Shown: positions 1 through 9,755, numbered from the stretch's first letter. The stretch is DNA of 64,000 nt from an uncultured Lachnoclostridium sp. (GCA_905212635.1 CAJMFH010000001.1:1-64000); one strand, 5' to 3'. Notes: a model not told the origin generated them from the letters alone. Numbers and translations: made by a program.

Positions 1-1
1 T

Positions 2-49
2 TTCATGATTCTATTGGTGACTTTCGCGAAGCAGAAAGGCGGATTATAA
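2..49 (+). CDS. possible 3' end of an upstream gene (partial)
   Basis: One frame is open from the window edge and ends with TAA at 47-49, three bases before the phosphatase start. The fifteen readable residues are hydrophobic then basic. They are too few to identify a product, and an untranslated stretch is equally possible. Confidence 0.25.
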   Translation, partial: FMILLVTFAKQKGGL

Positions 50-51
50 CA

Positions 52-528
52 ATGATTAAAATACTTTTCATCTGCCACGGCAATATCTGTCGCTCCCCTA
101 TGTGCGAATTTATTTTCCGTGACAAAGTTCAAAAACTGGGACTGGGAAAGCAGTTCCATATCGAATCTGCGGCGACCAGTACGGAAGAAATTGGAAATAT
201 GCCACATCATGGCACACAGCAGATTCTGTCGAGGCTTGGCATCAGCTGTTATGGCAAGCGGGCAAGACAGATCCGTAAAAAAGATTATGACGAATATGAC
301 TATTTGATCGGGATGGACGACATGAACATCCGCAATATGAAACGCGTCTTTGGCGAAGACAAAGACAAAAAGATTTACAAATTTTTGTCCTTTGCCGGGG
401 AGGAAAGAAGTATTGCGGATCCGTGGTATACCGGAGATTTTGAACGAACTTACCGCGATGTGGACGAGGCGTGTGATGCCTTTCTTTCCTATTTGATTCA
501 AAAAGGAGAGGTCGTGACCCGGAGTTGA
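52..528 (+). CDS. low-molecular-weight protein tyrosine phosphatase
   Basis: Cytosolic phosphatase of the LMW-PTP/arsenate reductase fold. The P-loop signature CX5R is at the N-terminus (CHGNICR, Cys8 nucleophile to Arg14) followed by SP. The general-acid Asp is at about residue 123 in an ADPWY motif, as in the family. At 158 aa the length is normal. An AAAGGCGG ribosome binding site lies about 10 bases upstream of the ATG. Its last codon overlaps the TTG start of the MATE exporter, so the two are translationally coupled. The substrate is unknown; bacterial members act on phosphotyrosine of polysaccharide kinases or on small phosphates, and nothing here decides between these. Confidence 0.93.
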   Translation: MIKILFICHGNICRSPMCEFIFRDKVQKLGLGKQFHIESAATSTEEIGNMPHHGTQQILSRLGISCYGKRARQIRKKDYDEYDYLIGMDDMNIRNMKRVFGEDKDKKIYKFLSFAGEERSIADPWYTGDFERTYRDVDEACDAFLSYLIQKGEVVTRS

Positions 529-1853
529 TTTACAATAGAAAACAATTAAAGGCATTGATTCTGCCGCTGATGTTTGAGCAATTTTTGAATGTTATGGTAG
601 GAATGGTCGATACGCTGATGGTGTCGAAAGCAGGAGAAGCCGCTGTGTCGGGTGTGGCATTGACGACCAATATCAATCTGCTTATCATACAGGTGATGGC
701 GGCGCTGGCGACCGGAGGAGCCGTCGTCTGTAGTCAGTACAATGGACGGAAAGATACCGAAGAGGCGACATTTGCGGCGGCACAGCTGGAAACCGTGCTT
801 CTTGTGTTTTCGGTGGCGGCTGCATTGATCTGTGCCGTATTTGGACACCGGATGCTGCCGGCAATTTTTGGAAAAGTGGAAGAAACGGTAATGCACAGTG
901 CATGGATTTATATGTTTGTGACGGCGTTATCTTATCCGTTTCTTGGTGTGTACAATGCCGGTGCGGCCATTTTTCGAAGTGTCGGAAACAGTAAGGTAAG
1001 TATGATCCTTAGTGTGGTTATGAATGCAATCAATATTGTGCTAAATGCCGTACTTGTTATGATGGGATACGGTGTGCTTGGTGTGGCACTTGCTACATTA
1101 GTCAGTCGTATTGTGTGTGGAATATGCATGGTTGTTTTGGTGACAAAACCATACAATCCATTGCAGCTGAAACGATTGCGGGAACTGCTGCCAAATCGAA
1201 AGATGATATCGAGAATTTTGCGGATTGGAATTCCCAGTGGAATCGAAAATAGTATGTTTCAAGTGGGAAAATTGATGGTAGTAAGCATGATCACGAGATT
1301 TGGAACAGCAGCGATCGCGGCAAACTCAGTCAGCTATTCGGTCATTGAATTTCCCAATATTCCGGGGATGTCGATGGGACTTGCCCTGATCACGGTTGTC
1401 GGAAATTGTCTGGGAGCCGGAGAAATAGAGCAGGCGAAAAAATATACAAAGAAATTGATGATACTTGCGTATGCCGGCGACTGGATTATGAACGCCTTAT
1501 TGTTTATTTTTGCACCGCAGGTGGCAGGCGTATTTTCACTGTCAAAAGAGGCGACTGATATGGCGGTAGAAGTGCTTCGCTGGTTCAGTTCCGTCGCCGT
1601 CTTTATCTGGCCGCTCAGTTTTACTCTTCCAAATGCATTGCGGGCGGCGGGAGACGTCAAATATACGATGCTTACCGGAATTTTGTCCATGTGGATGTTC
1701 CGCGTACTTTGCAGTTATTTTCTTGCCGTGGTATGTAATCTTGGGATTTTGGGAGTGTGGTATGGCATGTTTATTGACTGGGGTGTGCGTTCCCTGTTCT
1801 TTGTCATCCGTTATTTATCGGGAAAATGGCAGACAAAAAAAGTTATTTCATAG
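525..1853 (+). CDS. MATE family efflux transporter
   Basis: Inner-membrane multidrug/toxin exporter of the MATE family, expected to use a Na+ or H+ gradient. The 442 residues contain about twelve hydrophobic segments in two similar halves, with the typical N-terminal LPLMFEQFLNVMVGMVDTLM helix. The start is a TTG overlapping the phosphatase stop (TTGA); no in-frame ATG occurs before residue 16, which would remove part of helix 1, so TTG is preferred. A CGGAG lies directly upstream. The substrate cannot be inferred. Confidence 0.92.
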   Translation: MIYNRKQLKALILPLMFEQFLNVMVGMVDTLMVSKAGEAAVSGVALTTNINLLIIQVMAALATGGAVVCSQYNGRKDTEEATFAAAQLETVLLVFSVAAALICAVFGHRMLPAIFGKVEETVMHSAWIYMFVTALSYPFLGVYNAGAAIFRSVGNSKVSMILSVVMNAINIVLNAVLVMMGYGVLGVALATLVSRIVCGICMVVLVTKPYNPLQLKRLRELLPNRKMISRILRIGIPSGIENSMFQVGKLMVVSMITRFGTAAIAANSVSYSVIEFPNIPGMSMGLALITVVGNCLGAGEIEQAKKYTKKLMILAYAGDWIMNALLFIFAPQVAGVFSLSKEATDMAVEVLRWFSSVAVFIWPLSFTLPNALRAAGDVKYTMLTGILSMWMFRVLCSYFLAVVCNLGILGVWYGMFIDWGVRSLFFVIRYLSGKWQTKKVIS

Positions 1854-1854
1854 A

Positions 1855-1889
1855 AAAAGGGGTTGCCCGCTATGGACAACCCTTTGATT
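1855..1889. terminator. bidirectional terminator between convergent genes
   Basis: A hairpin AAAGGGGTTG / CAACCCTTT (one bulged G) lies between the MATE gene and the minus-strand zinc-ribbon gene. A-rich sequence on the left and T-rich sequence on the right give U-tracts on both strands. Confidence 0.7.
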
Positions 1890-2819
1890 TTATTCTTCTA
1901 CATTTTCGTCTTCGTTGGATTCTTCCGGTTCTTCGCTTTCCTTAGAATCTAAATATTCGCCGTAGCGTTCATCCACCAGCTGATCGATGTAGCCTCGGCT
2001 GAACAATGGAAATGCTTCGGTCAATTCGACTTTTAACCGGTCTGTGATCATCAGGAAATTTTCCTCGTCACTCAGGCTTTCATCCGATGGAAGAGAAGCA
2101 AAATAGTCATCGGTAAAATGTTCTGCGATGTAATTTTCAACGTCTTCCAGTACATTTTCTTCTTCGGAAACGAGCGTTTTAATGCTGTGTGCTTTATGTA
2201 TGGAAGAAATTCCGATAATCATAAAAACAGTAAATACAATCGTCAAAACAATCACCGAAAAAGTGTTAAATATTGTCAATACACCTAAGCCATTTAAAAG
2301 TGAAAAAAGATAACCAAGGACAGCAAACACAATAAAGCTGATTCCGCTGAATTTGAAATCCGAATACGTATCTTTTTTATTGACATAAACAGTACTTGCT
2401 TCGGTTCGAAGGTCGGAGAGAAGTTTATTGGCTTCCTCATCCTGAATCTCTGCATACTTTTCTTCAAATTTTGGAAGAAGAAGTTCCAGATCCAGAGGTT
2501 CCTCGTCGTCGGCATCTTCCGTCAGACCATCGAAAAGCTGGTGAATATAAACCAGTTCTTTCCCTGCGACAATAATATCGTAGGCAGGGATTACCCCTTC
2601 TTCATTTTCCGGCTGCGGACGGACAGCACAGCTGAGCAGACCGGCACGATTCAGGTAACCGACAAGTTTGGACGCCGTCTCTTCGCTGGCGAGAGAGCCG
2701 ATGGCAACCGGTTCATTTTCGTCGATTTCTTCCGGAAGTTCCTCGACCAGATCACAACCACAGTCTACACAAGTAGTAACTCCATTAATATATTCATTTC
2801 TACATTTTGGACACCACAT
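1890..2819 (-). CDS. zinc-ribbon, DUF2007-like membrane protein
   Basis: 309 aa. The N-terminus is a zinc ribbon with two CXXC knuckles (CPKC near residue 3 and CVDCGC near residue 17). A segment that resembles the DUF2007 putative signal-transducing fold follows (about residues 35-95). Two hydrophobic segments lie at roughly 163-205, and the C-terminal tail is highly acidic and rich in Glu/Asp/Ser. The protein is probably anchored in the membrane with both ends in the cytosol. The ribosome binding site is AAAGGAG, 7 bases from the ATG. It is a single-gene unit. No function is known; a role in sensing or as a chaperone-like adaptor is only a guess. Confidence 0.8.
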   Translation of the reverse strand: MWCPKCRNEYINGVTTCVDCGCDLVEELPEEIDENEPVAIGSLASEETASKLVGYLNRAGLLSCAVRPQPENEEGVIPAYDIIVAGKELVYIHQLFDGLTEDADDEEPLDLELLLPKFEEKYAEIQDEEANKLLSDLRTEASTVYVNKKDTYSDFKFSGISFIVFAVLGYLFSLLNGLGVLTIFNTFSVIVLTIVFTVFMIIGISSIHKAHSIKTLVSEEENVLEDVENYIAEHFTDDYFASLPSDESLSDEENFLMITDRLKVELTEAFPLFSRGYIDQLVDERYGEYLDSKESEEPEESNEDENVEE

Positions 2820-2892
2820 AAATAAGCTCCTTTCTTAAAGCATAATTCTAGACATAATTTTAGCATAGCAGGCAAAAAAAAGCAATTTATTC

Positions 2893-2921
2893 TTGTAGAG
2901 AATTTTCAAGAATGTTATAAT
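2893..2921 (+). promoter_or_regulatory. promoter for the radical SAM operon
   Basis: TTGTAG (2893-2898), 17-bp spacer, perfect TATAAT (2916-2921), about 40 bases before the first gene of the operon. Confidence 0.7.
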
Positions 2922-2961
2922 GAAAAAGTGACGAACATTAAGAACAGGAGCAGATTGCATT

Positions 2962-4845
2962 ATGGCTTTGAAAAACAGACGTTTTTTGGCACTTTCCGAT
3001 GAAATTCTGATGAGTGTTGAAAAACCTGCCAGATATACAGGAAATGAGATTAATATGGTAAAAAAAGATCCGGCATCTGTAGATGTCCGGTTTTGTATGT
3101 GTTTCCCGGATGTGTACGAGATTGGAATGTCACATCTGGGAATTCAGATATTATATGATATGTTTAATCAGTGGGAAGATACGTACTGCGAGAGGGTATA
3201 TTCTCCGTGGCCGGATCTTGACAAGATTATGAGAGAAAAGCACATTCCGCTGTTTGCACTCGAGAGCCAGCAGCCGATTAAAGAGTTTGACTTTTTAGGA
3301 ATTACACTCCAGTATGAAATGTGTTATACCAATATTTTGCAGGTGTTAGATCTGTCCGGGATTCCACTGTATACGAAAGACCGCACGATGGAAGATCCGT
3401 TTGTCGTCTGCGGGGGGCCTTGTACGTACAATCCGGAACCGATTGCGGACTTTTTTGATCTGGTTTATATTGGCGAGGGTGAGACATCGTACCGTGAACT
3501 TTTGGATAAATATAAAGAATGGAAAAAATCGGGAAAATCCAGACGGGAATTTTTGGAGATTGCGGCGACAGTAGATGGGATTTATGTGCCATCTTTGTAC
3601 GATGTTACGTATAATCATGACGGAACGATCCATGCGATGGTGCCAAACTGTGAGACGGCGCCGGAAAAGGTAAAAAAACAGGTCGTCAATGATCTGACTC
3701 ATACGTATTATCCGGAGAAGCCATTGGTTCCTTATATTAAGGCGACGCAGGATCGCGTTGTGCTGGAGATTCAGCGGGGATGTATCCGCGGATGCCGTTT
3801 CTGCCAGGCGGGAATGATCTATCGTCCGATCCGTCCGAGAGACATTGATTATCTGAAAAAAATGGCAGTTACGATGCTCGATAATACCGGATATGAGGAA
3901 ATCACACTGAGTTCATTGAGCTCCAGTGACTATAAAGAATTATCGGAATTGGTGTATTTTCTGATTGATGAATGTGATGAGCGAAAGATCAATATTTCGC
4001 TGCCGTCACTTCGAATCGATGCGTTTTCGCTCGATGTCATGAGTAAAGTGCAGGATGTCAAAAAGAGCAGTTTGACGTTTGCACCGGAGGCAGGATCCCA
4101 GCGAATGCGTAATGTGATCAATAAAGGGCTTACCGAAGAAGTGATCTTGTCGGGCGCATGGGAGGCATTTCAGGGCGGCTGGAACCGCGTGAAATTGTAC
4201 TTTATGCTGGGACTCCCGGGCGAGCGGGAAGATGACATCGAGCAGATCGCGGTATTGGCGGATAAAATTGCTGCCAAATATTTTGAACTGCCCAAAGAAG
4301 AACGTCATGGACGGCCGGAAATCGTGGCAAGTTCGTCCTTTTTTGTACCGAAACCCTTTACGCCATTCCAATGGTCACCGATGAATACCGCAGAACAGTT
4401 TGAGATAAAGCGGCGTTTCCTACTCGGAAAAGTGAAAGAGCAGTTAAACCAGAGGTCGATCCGTTATCAATGTCACGATGCGGTTACTTCCGAGTTAGAG
4501 GGAATCTTTGCCAGAGGAGACCGTAAGCTGTGTAAAGTGATCGAAGATGCATACCGCAGAGGCTGTATTTTTGACGCGTGGACGGATTATTTTAAAGAAG
4601 ATGTATGGGAACAGGTAATGGATGAAAATGGTGTTTCACGCTATTTTTATAATTACCGGGAGCGTAACAAAGATGAAATATTCCCGTGGGATTTTATTGA
4701 TATTGGAGTTTCCAAGAATTTCCTGTATCGCGAATATGAAAATTCCATGCAGGAGAAAGTGACCCCGAATTGCCGGGTAAAATGCAGTGGATGTGGAGCC
4801 TCCAAATTTGGTTCCGGTGTCTGCATGGAATGGAGGCAGGCATGA
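2962..4845 (+). CDS. B12-binding/radical SAM protein (TIGR03960 type)
   Basis: 627 aa. A cobalamin-binding-like N-terminal domain (about 40-200) precedes a radical SAM domain with the CX3CX2C cluster motif GCIRGCRFC at Cys274, Cys278 and Cys281. The C-terminus carries an extra cysteine-rich tail (CRVKCSGCGASKFGSGVC). Such proteins occur next to a DUF2344 protein in Clostridia and some Actinobacteria, as here. The reaction is unknown. Proximity to RNase G and the rplU-rpmA-obgE cluster has suggested an RNA or ribosome modification role, but that is inference. It overlaps the next gene by four bases (ATGA). Confidence 0.9.
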   Translation: MALKNRRFLALSDEILMSVEKPARYTGNEINMVKKDPASVDVRFCMCFPDVYEIGMSHLGIQILYDMFNQWEDTYCERVYSPWPDLDKIMREKHIPLFALESQQPIKEFDFLGITLQYEMCYTNILQVLDLSGIPLYTKDRTMEDPFVVCGGPCTYNPEPIADFFDLVYIGEGETSYRELLDKYKEWKKSGKSRREFLEIAATVDGIYVPSLYDVTYNHDGTIHAMVPNCETAPEKVKKQVVNDLTHTYYPEKPLVPYIKATQDRVVLEIQRGCIRGCRFCQAGMIYRPIRPRDIDYLKKMAVTMLDNTGYEEITLSSLSSSDYKELSELVYFLIDECDERKINISLPSLRIDAFSLDVMSKVQDVKKSSLTFAPEAGSQRMRNVINKGLTEEVILSGAWEAFQGGWNRVKLYFMLGLPGEREDDIEQIAVLADKIAAKYFELPKEERHGRPEIVASSSFFVPKPFTPFQWSPMNTAEQFEIKRRFLLGKVKEQLNQRSIRYQCHDAVTSELEGIFARGDRKLCKVIEDAYRRGCIFDAWTDYFKEDVWEQVMDENGVSRYFYNYRERNKDEIFPWDFIDIGVSKNFLYREYENSMQEKVTPNCRVKCSGCGASKFGSGVCMEWRQA

Positions 4846-5618
4846 AAACAAGATTTCGATTTACAAAAACCGGTTCGATCAAATTTATCGGACACCTTGA
4901 TTGTATGCGCTTTTTCCAGAAGGCACTTCGAAGAGCCAAGATGGATGTGGCATATTCGCAGGGCTTTAACCCACATCAGATCATGAGTTTTGCTTCTCCG
5001 TTAAGCGTCGGATTGACGAGCGATGGAGAATATATTGATATTGAATTTGTATCCCTTCCTTCGGAAGATCCGAACGAAGTTGTGAAACAGTTAAATACAT
5101 GTATGACAGACGAATTATTTGTGACCGGAATGAAAGTGCTTCCGGATAAAACCAAGACATCCATGGCGTTGCTGAATGCCTGTGATTATATGATCACGGT
5201 GAAAAAAGAAGATTTCTTTTGGAAAAATATGGTAAGAGAAGAAGGCGGCGCTGCCAGTGAATTTTCTTTGCAGGAAACCTTTGAAGCGTTTATGCAGCAG
5301 CCACAGATTGTCATTTTGAAAAAGACGAAAAAGAGCGAAAAAGAGATGGATATCAAACCGTATATCCAGCAATACGCATTTGACAAAGAAACATTTGAGG
5401 AAAAGACCGGGGAATCCCTTCCGGAACTTCATAATGAATTTGATAGTGAAGACTGCCTGTTTTTGCAGCTGACTTCCGGCAGTTCGATCAATATCAAACC
5501 GGAACATGTTCTACAGGCATTTGAGCATTATGTGCAGGCGCAGTTTCTGCCGTATTCTTATCAGATTCACAGACTTCAGATGTATTTTATGGATGAGGAA
5601 GGAGCCACTTCTGAATGA
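4842..5618 (+). CDS. DUF2344 radical SAM-associated protein (TIGR03936 type)
   Basis: 258 aa from the ATG at 4842, which overlaps the stop of the upstream radical SAM gene. An in-frame extension to 4770 exists but lies inside the preceding gene and lacks a ribosome binding site. The N-terminus (FRFTKTGSIKFIGHLDCMR, then a QGFNPH motif) is characteristic of DUF2344. In some genomes this domain is fused to the C-terminus of the radical SAM protein, so the two probably act together. The biochemical function is unknown. It overlaps the RNase G start by four bases. Confidence 0.88.
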   Translation: MKTRFRFTKTGSIKFIGHLDCMRFFQKALRRAKMDVAYSQGFNPHQIMSFASPLSVGLTSDGEYIDIEFVSLPSEDPNEVVKQLNTCMTDELFVTGMKVLPDKTKTSMALLNACDYMITVKKEDFFWKNMVREEGGAASEFSLQETFEAFMQQPQIVILKKTKKSEKEMDIKPYIQQYAFDKETFEEKTGESLPELHNEFDSEDCLFLQLTSGSSINIKPEHVLQAFEHYVQAQFLPYSYQIHRLQMYFMDEEGATSE

Positions 5619-6775
5619 TAGAAAGACAACTTGCTGTAATTCACTATAAAAACCATCTTTTGTCTGCTGTATTTCAGGGGAATGAACTGTATGATATCAT
5701 TGTGGAACCGGCAGAGGCAGAGCAGACAATCGCAATCGGTGACATTTATCTTGCCAAAGTAAAAAATGTGGTTCCGAATATTCAGGCGGCATTCTTGGAA
5801 GTGACCAAAAACAATATGTGCTATCTGCCATTGAAAAAAGAAGAGTTTTCCGAGGTTATGCAGGGGATGGAATTTCCGGTTCAGATCATAAAACCGGCGG
5901 TAAAGAGCAAACAGCCGGTCTGCTCACGAAAACTGGAACTGGCAGGGATGTATGCTGTCATCACGACTGATATTACGACAAAAAATATTTCCAAAAAAAT
6001 AACTGATTCTACTGAACGGGAGAGAATGGAACGTATTCTTGAAACGTTTGCCGGTGTAGAATATGGTATCATCCTGCGGACAACATGCCAAAATGCCGAT
6101 GATGAAACGATTATAAAAGAATGTCATGTATTATTGGAACAGATGCGCAGTCTGCGGGAAAAAGCACCACATCGAACCTGCTTTTCCAAATTATATGGAG
6201 CAGAGCGGGAAGTGGTAAAATACATCAAATCCAGCGGAAAACATTATTTTGACCGTATTATTACCGATCAAAAAAGCATCTTTGAGGAATTAAAAAAAGA
6301 TCCGCAGTTACAGGACGAAACGATCTGCCTGTATGAGGACAATTATCCATTGGACAAGCTGTTGGGAATTTCTTCCAAATTGGAAAAATGTTTTAAAAAG
6401 CATGTCTGGTTAAAAAGCGGAGGCTCTCTTGTGATCGAACCGACAGAAGCACTGACGGTAATTGATGTCAATACCGAAAAGGCAGTTCAAGGGAAACGAA
6501 ACAAAGAACAGACTTTTTTTAAACTCAACAAAGAAGCCGCTATCGAAGCGGCGAGGCAGATGCGGCTCCGCAATCTGTCCGGGATCATTTTAATTGATTT
6601 TATTGATATGGAAGAAAAGGATCATGTCGAGGAACTGCTGAAATTGCTGGAACAGGAGATGACAAAGGATCGTGTGCCGGCAAAAGTCATTGATATGACC
6701 GCTTTGGGATTGGTAGAAATTACCAGGAAGAAAGTGAGAAAACCATTGTATGAACTTATTGAAAGGGGCGATTGA
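5615..6775 (+). CDS. rng: ribonuclease G/E family protein
   Basis: 386-aa endoribonuclease acting on single-stranded RNA in rRNA maturation or mRNA turnover. An S1-like segment lies near residues 35-75 (IGDIYLAKVKNVVPNIQAAF). The DNase-I-like catalytic part has the Mg-binding aspartates in VIDVNT (about residue 286) and IILIDFIDM (about 328). The protein ends shortly after LVEITRKK, before the CPxC zinc-link that follows this point in E. coli RNase E/G, so it is a short form. It starts in an ATGA overlap with DUF2344 and is followed closely by the YfhO gene. Confidence 0.9.
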   Translation: MIERQLAVIHYKNHLLSAVFQGNELYDIIVEPAEAEQTIAIGDIYLAKVKNVVPNIQAAFLEVTKNNMCYLPLKKEEFSEVMQGMEFPVQIIKPAVKSKQPVCSRKLELAGMYAVITTDITTKNISKKITDSTERERMERILETFAGVEYGIILRTTCQNADDETIIKECHVLLEQMRSLREKAPHRTCFSKLYGAEREVVKYIKSSGKHYFDRIITDQKSIFEELKKDPQLQDETICLYEDNYPLDKLLGISSKLEKCFKKHVWLKSGGSLVIEPTEALTVIDVNTEKAVQGKRNKEQTFFKLNKEAAIEAARQMRLRNLSGIILIDFIDMEEKDHVEELLKLLEQEMTKDRVPAKVIDMTALGLVEITRKKVRKPLYELIERGD

Positions 6776-6782
6776 AACAATT

Positions 6783-9518
6783 ATGAATTTGATGAAAGAC
6801 CGGATTCGGACATGGGATAGAAAACAGGCATTATCGACAGCAAAAGAATTAGGGATTCTTGCAGCTGTCATCAGCATTATTTCTCTGCTTGCTTACGCAG
6901 TTAATGGAATTTATCCATTTGGCGAACAGTCGATCGCAAGAGGAGATATGGTACAGCAGACCATTCCGAACGGAATGTATTATGTATGGGATATTCTTCA
7001 TGGAAAAGTCAGTCCGTTTTTTACATGGAATTCCGCTTTTGGAATGGATCTTTCCGGAGCATGTTCGCTGAGCTCCATGTTATGTCCGTTAAATTTACTT
7101 TTGTTTTTCTGCCCGAGAGGCGCAATCTATTATTTTGCTAACTTTTTTGTTATCTTAAAAATGATCGGAATTGCCTTTGCGATGTATTTTTACCTTCGCA
7201 GGTACAAATTACCGGCAATCCTTCCTATTATAGGAAGCGCGGTGTATGCATTTGGAGCAGCAAGTCTGGTTCATTTTCAGATCATGATGGTAATGGATGC
7301 CGCCTTTTTCCTGCCGCTTTTAATGATCGGTCTGGACCGGCTTATTGAATTAAAGCGCAGCCGCTTCTTTATTATTACGCTTGCATTGGCGATGATCTCG
7401 AATGTGTATACCGGCTGTATTCTCTGTGTTTTCCTGTTTATGACAAGCGGTCTGCGGATTCTTGCAACTCCGTGGGAGCAGGAGGAAAAACGGAGAAACA
7501 CCGTGCTACGTCTGTTTCTTGCAGTTCTGGCGGGCTGTCTCATAAGTGCTGTTGTAGCAATTCCTGCATTACATAGCATTACAAGCACATCCCGATACCA
7601 GACAGGAGGTCTTTTTCAGACCTATCAAAATGTCTTAAAAGCTACATGGAGTGACTGGGACTGGAAATCGGTACAGCGAATGGTCGTAAATATGTCTCTG
7701 CCACTGGCAGCGATCGTCTATTTCCTTTTTACCGGAAAGGGTATGATAAAAGAAAAAGAGAGGAAGTACCGCGCTCAGATTTGGCGGCTGATATTCCTTG
7801 CCGTTTCTGTTATTGTTCCGGGAACCGAACTTTTGTGGCATGGAGGAAGCCGTGCCATGTGGCCCCTTCGGTTTATTTACGTAATTACCTTTTCACTCAT
7901 TGATTTTGCATTTTGTCTTATCGCGGATAATAACGAAAAAAATACGATTCCAGCTACCAAAGAAGTTCGCAAAAAAAGATGGCTGTATCTGGCGACAGCA
8001 GCCGGCGCTGTGACCATTGTCATGGCATTTATATGGAAAAAACTGTATACCGGATACTGTGAGAATCCGGATTATGCTACGTTGCAGGATGGGTATCTGT
8101 GTATTGCGGTAGAGATTATTTTCCTGCTTGTGTATATTGTATTTTTCAAGATCAAACAAGCGCGATGGGTCATTGCACTGCTTTTGTGTACCGAACTTGT
8201 CGGTACCACCATTATCAGTTATGCGCCAAATAAGGATAATTACACGGTTTTTGACGCGACCTATCTGGAGGCTGCCTACAATCTGGGAATAAGTCTGCAT
8301 GAGGATACCGAACCATTTGAGCGCATCAAAAACATGGATTACAAAATCGATCATATGGAATATTCCATTGTGGCAGGCAAACAGGCGATTTCCAATTACT
8401 GGCATGTGATAAATCCGGATCTTCAGCCGATGTTTTCCTCCCTGGGGTATACGATCAACTGGACGCAGCTTCTGGATACCGGCGGAACGATATTCAGCGA
8501 CAGTTTATTCCAGATTAAAAATGCCTTTAGCGAGAGAGAACTGCCGCCACTTCTTTATGATAAAGTAAAGGATGTGGATGGCGGCGAGAGTGATTCCTTA
8601 TCTCTGTATAAATTGAAACTTCAATTTCCGTTTGCCGTTCAGAGCAATGTCGGATCCTTGGAAGCATCATATGATAAATTTGCTACACAAAATGATCTGT
8701 TCCATGCCGTTTCCGGAAATGAACAGCCTCTGATCACAGACATCAGCAGACAGATTCAAAATGGAGCAGCAACTTTGACAATCGGAGAGACTCCACAGGT
8801 ATTGTATTTCTATGGAACCAATACATCAGAAAATCCGGTGATCGTTTATGTGAACGGAAATCCGGTAAAAATACCGTCTTCGAGTAATTACGAAAACGAA
8901 CAGTATCCGAGTGATTTCTGTAATGGTTTGGTTTGTCTGGGTGCTTTTCAGAGCGAAACGGTTTTGATACAATTTGCTTCGAATGCTGCCGTTACAGACT
9001 TACACTTGGGAATGCTGGACTATACACTGCTGGAACAAACTGCCGATACGATAAAAAGTCAGGGAATGCAGGTGTCTGACCTGAAACAGAAACACAGCGG
9101 GGCATCGTTTACGGTAAAAAATGCCAAAGAAGGTTCCGTATTTATCCCGGTTTCGTATGACGAAAACTGGAAATGCAAAGTAAACGGAACGGATGTGTCA
9201 GAAAAAGTCACTTCCATTGATGGAATGATGTCGATTCCGGTAACGGAGGGAACCAATGAAATTTCTCTTGATTATCAGGCAAACGGACGTACTTTGGGTG
9301 GACTTGTTACCGTAGTGACCATTTTACTCTGTCTGGGAGCAGTGGTTCTTCAGCGAAAAGAGGGCTTCCAACGCCTGCTGCGTAAGATTCAAAACGGTGC
9401 TGCATGGCCGGTTTATATTGTATTTGTATTGGTATTTGCCGCTTTTATCCTGTTTATGTTTGTGGTTCCGGCGGGATATTACGGGCAGACCTTATCACAA
9501 ATGGAAGATGTGAATTAG
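6783..9518 (+). CDS. YfhO family membrane protein
   Basis: About 911 aa with roughly a dozen hydrophobic helices in the first half, a large extracytoplasmic domain (about residues 480-830) and a final hydrophobic segment near 875-900. This matches YfhO, a GT-C-like family; characterised members help glycosylate lipoteichoic acid. The motif FGEQSIARGDMVQQ near residue 45 fits the acidic first-loop motif of these enzymes. The ATG at 6783 is chosen, seven bases after the rng stop and behind AAAGGGG; an upstream ATG at 6750 inside rng is possible. The sugar donor and acceptor are unknown. Confidence 0.85.
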   Translation: MNLMKDRIRTWDRKQALSTAKELGILAAVISIISLLAYAVNGIYPFGEQSIARGDMVQQTIPNGMYYVWDILHGKVSPFFTWNSAFGMDLSGACSLSSMLCPLNLLLFFCPRGAIYYFANFFVILKMIGIAFAMYFYLRRYKLPAILPIIGSAVYAFGAASLVHFQIMMVMDAAFFLPLLMIGLDRLIELKRSRFFIITLALAMISNVYTGCILCVFLFMTSGLRILATPWEQEEKRRNTVLRLFLAVLAGCLISAVVAIPALHSITSTSRYQTGGLFQTYQNVLKATWSDWDWKSVQRMVVNMSLPLAAIVYFLFTGKGMIKEKERKYRAQIWRLIFLAVSVIVPGTELLWHGGSRAMWPLRFIYVITFSLIDFAFCLIADNNEKNTIPATKEVRKKRWLYLATAAGAVTIVMAFIWKKLYTGYCENPDYATLQDGYLCIAVEIIFLLVYIVFFKIKQARWVIALLLCTELVGTTIISYAPNKDNYTVFDATYLEAAYNLGISLHEDTEPFERIKNMDYKIDHMEYSIVAGKQAISNYWHVINPDLQPMFSSLGYTINWTQLLDTGGTIFSDSLFQIKNAFSERELPPLLYDKVKDVDGGESDSLSLYKLKLQFPFAVQSNVGSLEASYDKFATQNDLFHAVSGNEQPLITDISRQIQNGAATLTIGETPQVLYFYGTNTSENPVIVYVNGNPVKIPSSSNYENEQYPSDFCNGLVCLGAFQSETVLIQFASNAAVTDLHLGMLDYTLLEQTADTIKSQGMQVSDLKQKHSGASFTVKNAKEGSVFIPVSYDENWKCKVNGTDVSEKVTSIDGMMSIPVTEGTNEISLDYQANGRTLGGLVTVVTILLCLGAVVLQRKEGFQRLLRKIQNGAAWPVYIVFVLVFAAFILFMFVVPAGYYGQTLSQMEDVN

Positions 9519-9597
9519 CGAAAATGTACAATTTTTTTCAAAAAGAAGACAAAATTTGTGCATTTTACAATAATTTTGATAAAATCTCAAAAAAAAC

Positions 9598-9625
9598 TTG
9601 CTGAAAATGAATTATATGGTATAAT
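9598..9625 (+). promoter_or_regulatory. phosphoketolase promoter
   Basis: TTGCTG (9598-9603), 16-bp spacer, perfect TATAAT (9620-9625). Transcription would give a leader of about 125 nt before the phosphoketolase start. An imperfect hairpin (GTAGTGAAAGCC at 9636-9647 with GGTTTTTCTAC at 9653-9663) lies at the very 5' end and could affect mRNA stability. Confidence 0.7.
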
Positions 9626-9755
9626 GGAAAGCGGTGTAGTGAAAGCCATTGCGGTTTTTCTACTCAAAAAGCTATCGAAACTGCCTTTTTTCAAGTATTA
9701 CATAACTCATACAAAGAGAGCAGATCGAATAAAAACAGAATTTGGAAGGAGCAAA

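Noticed and set aside
7..51. Upstream extension of the tyrosine phosphatase frame to the window edge
   Set aside because: The frame is open but the phosphatase N-terminus MIKILFICHGN is family-typical at the ATG with a ribosome binding site, so no extension is needed.
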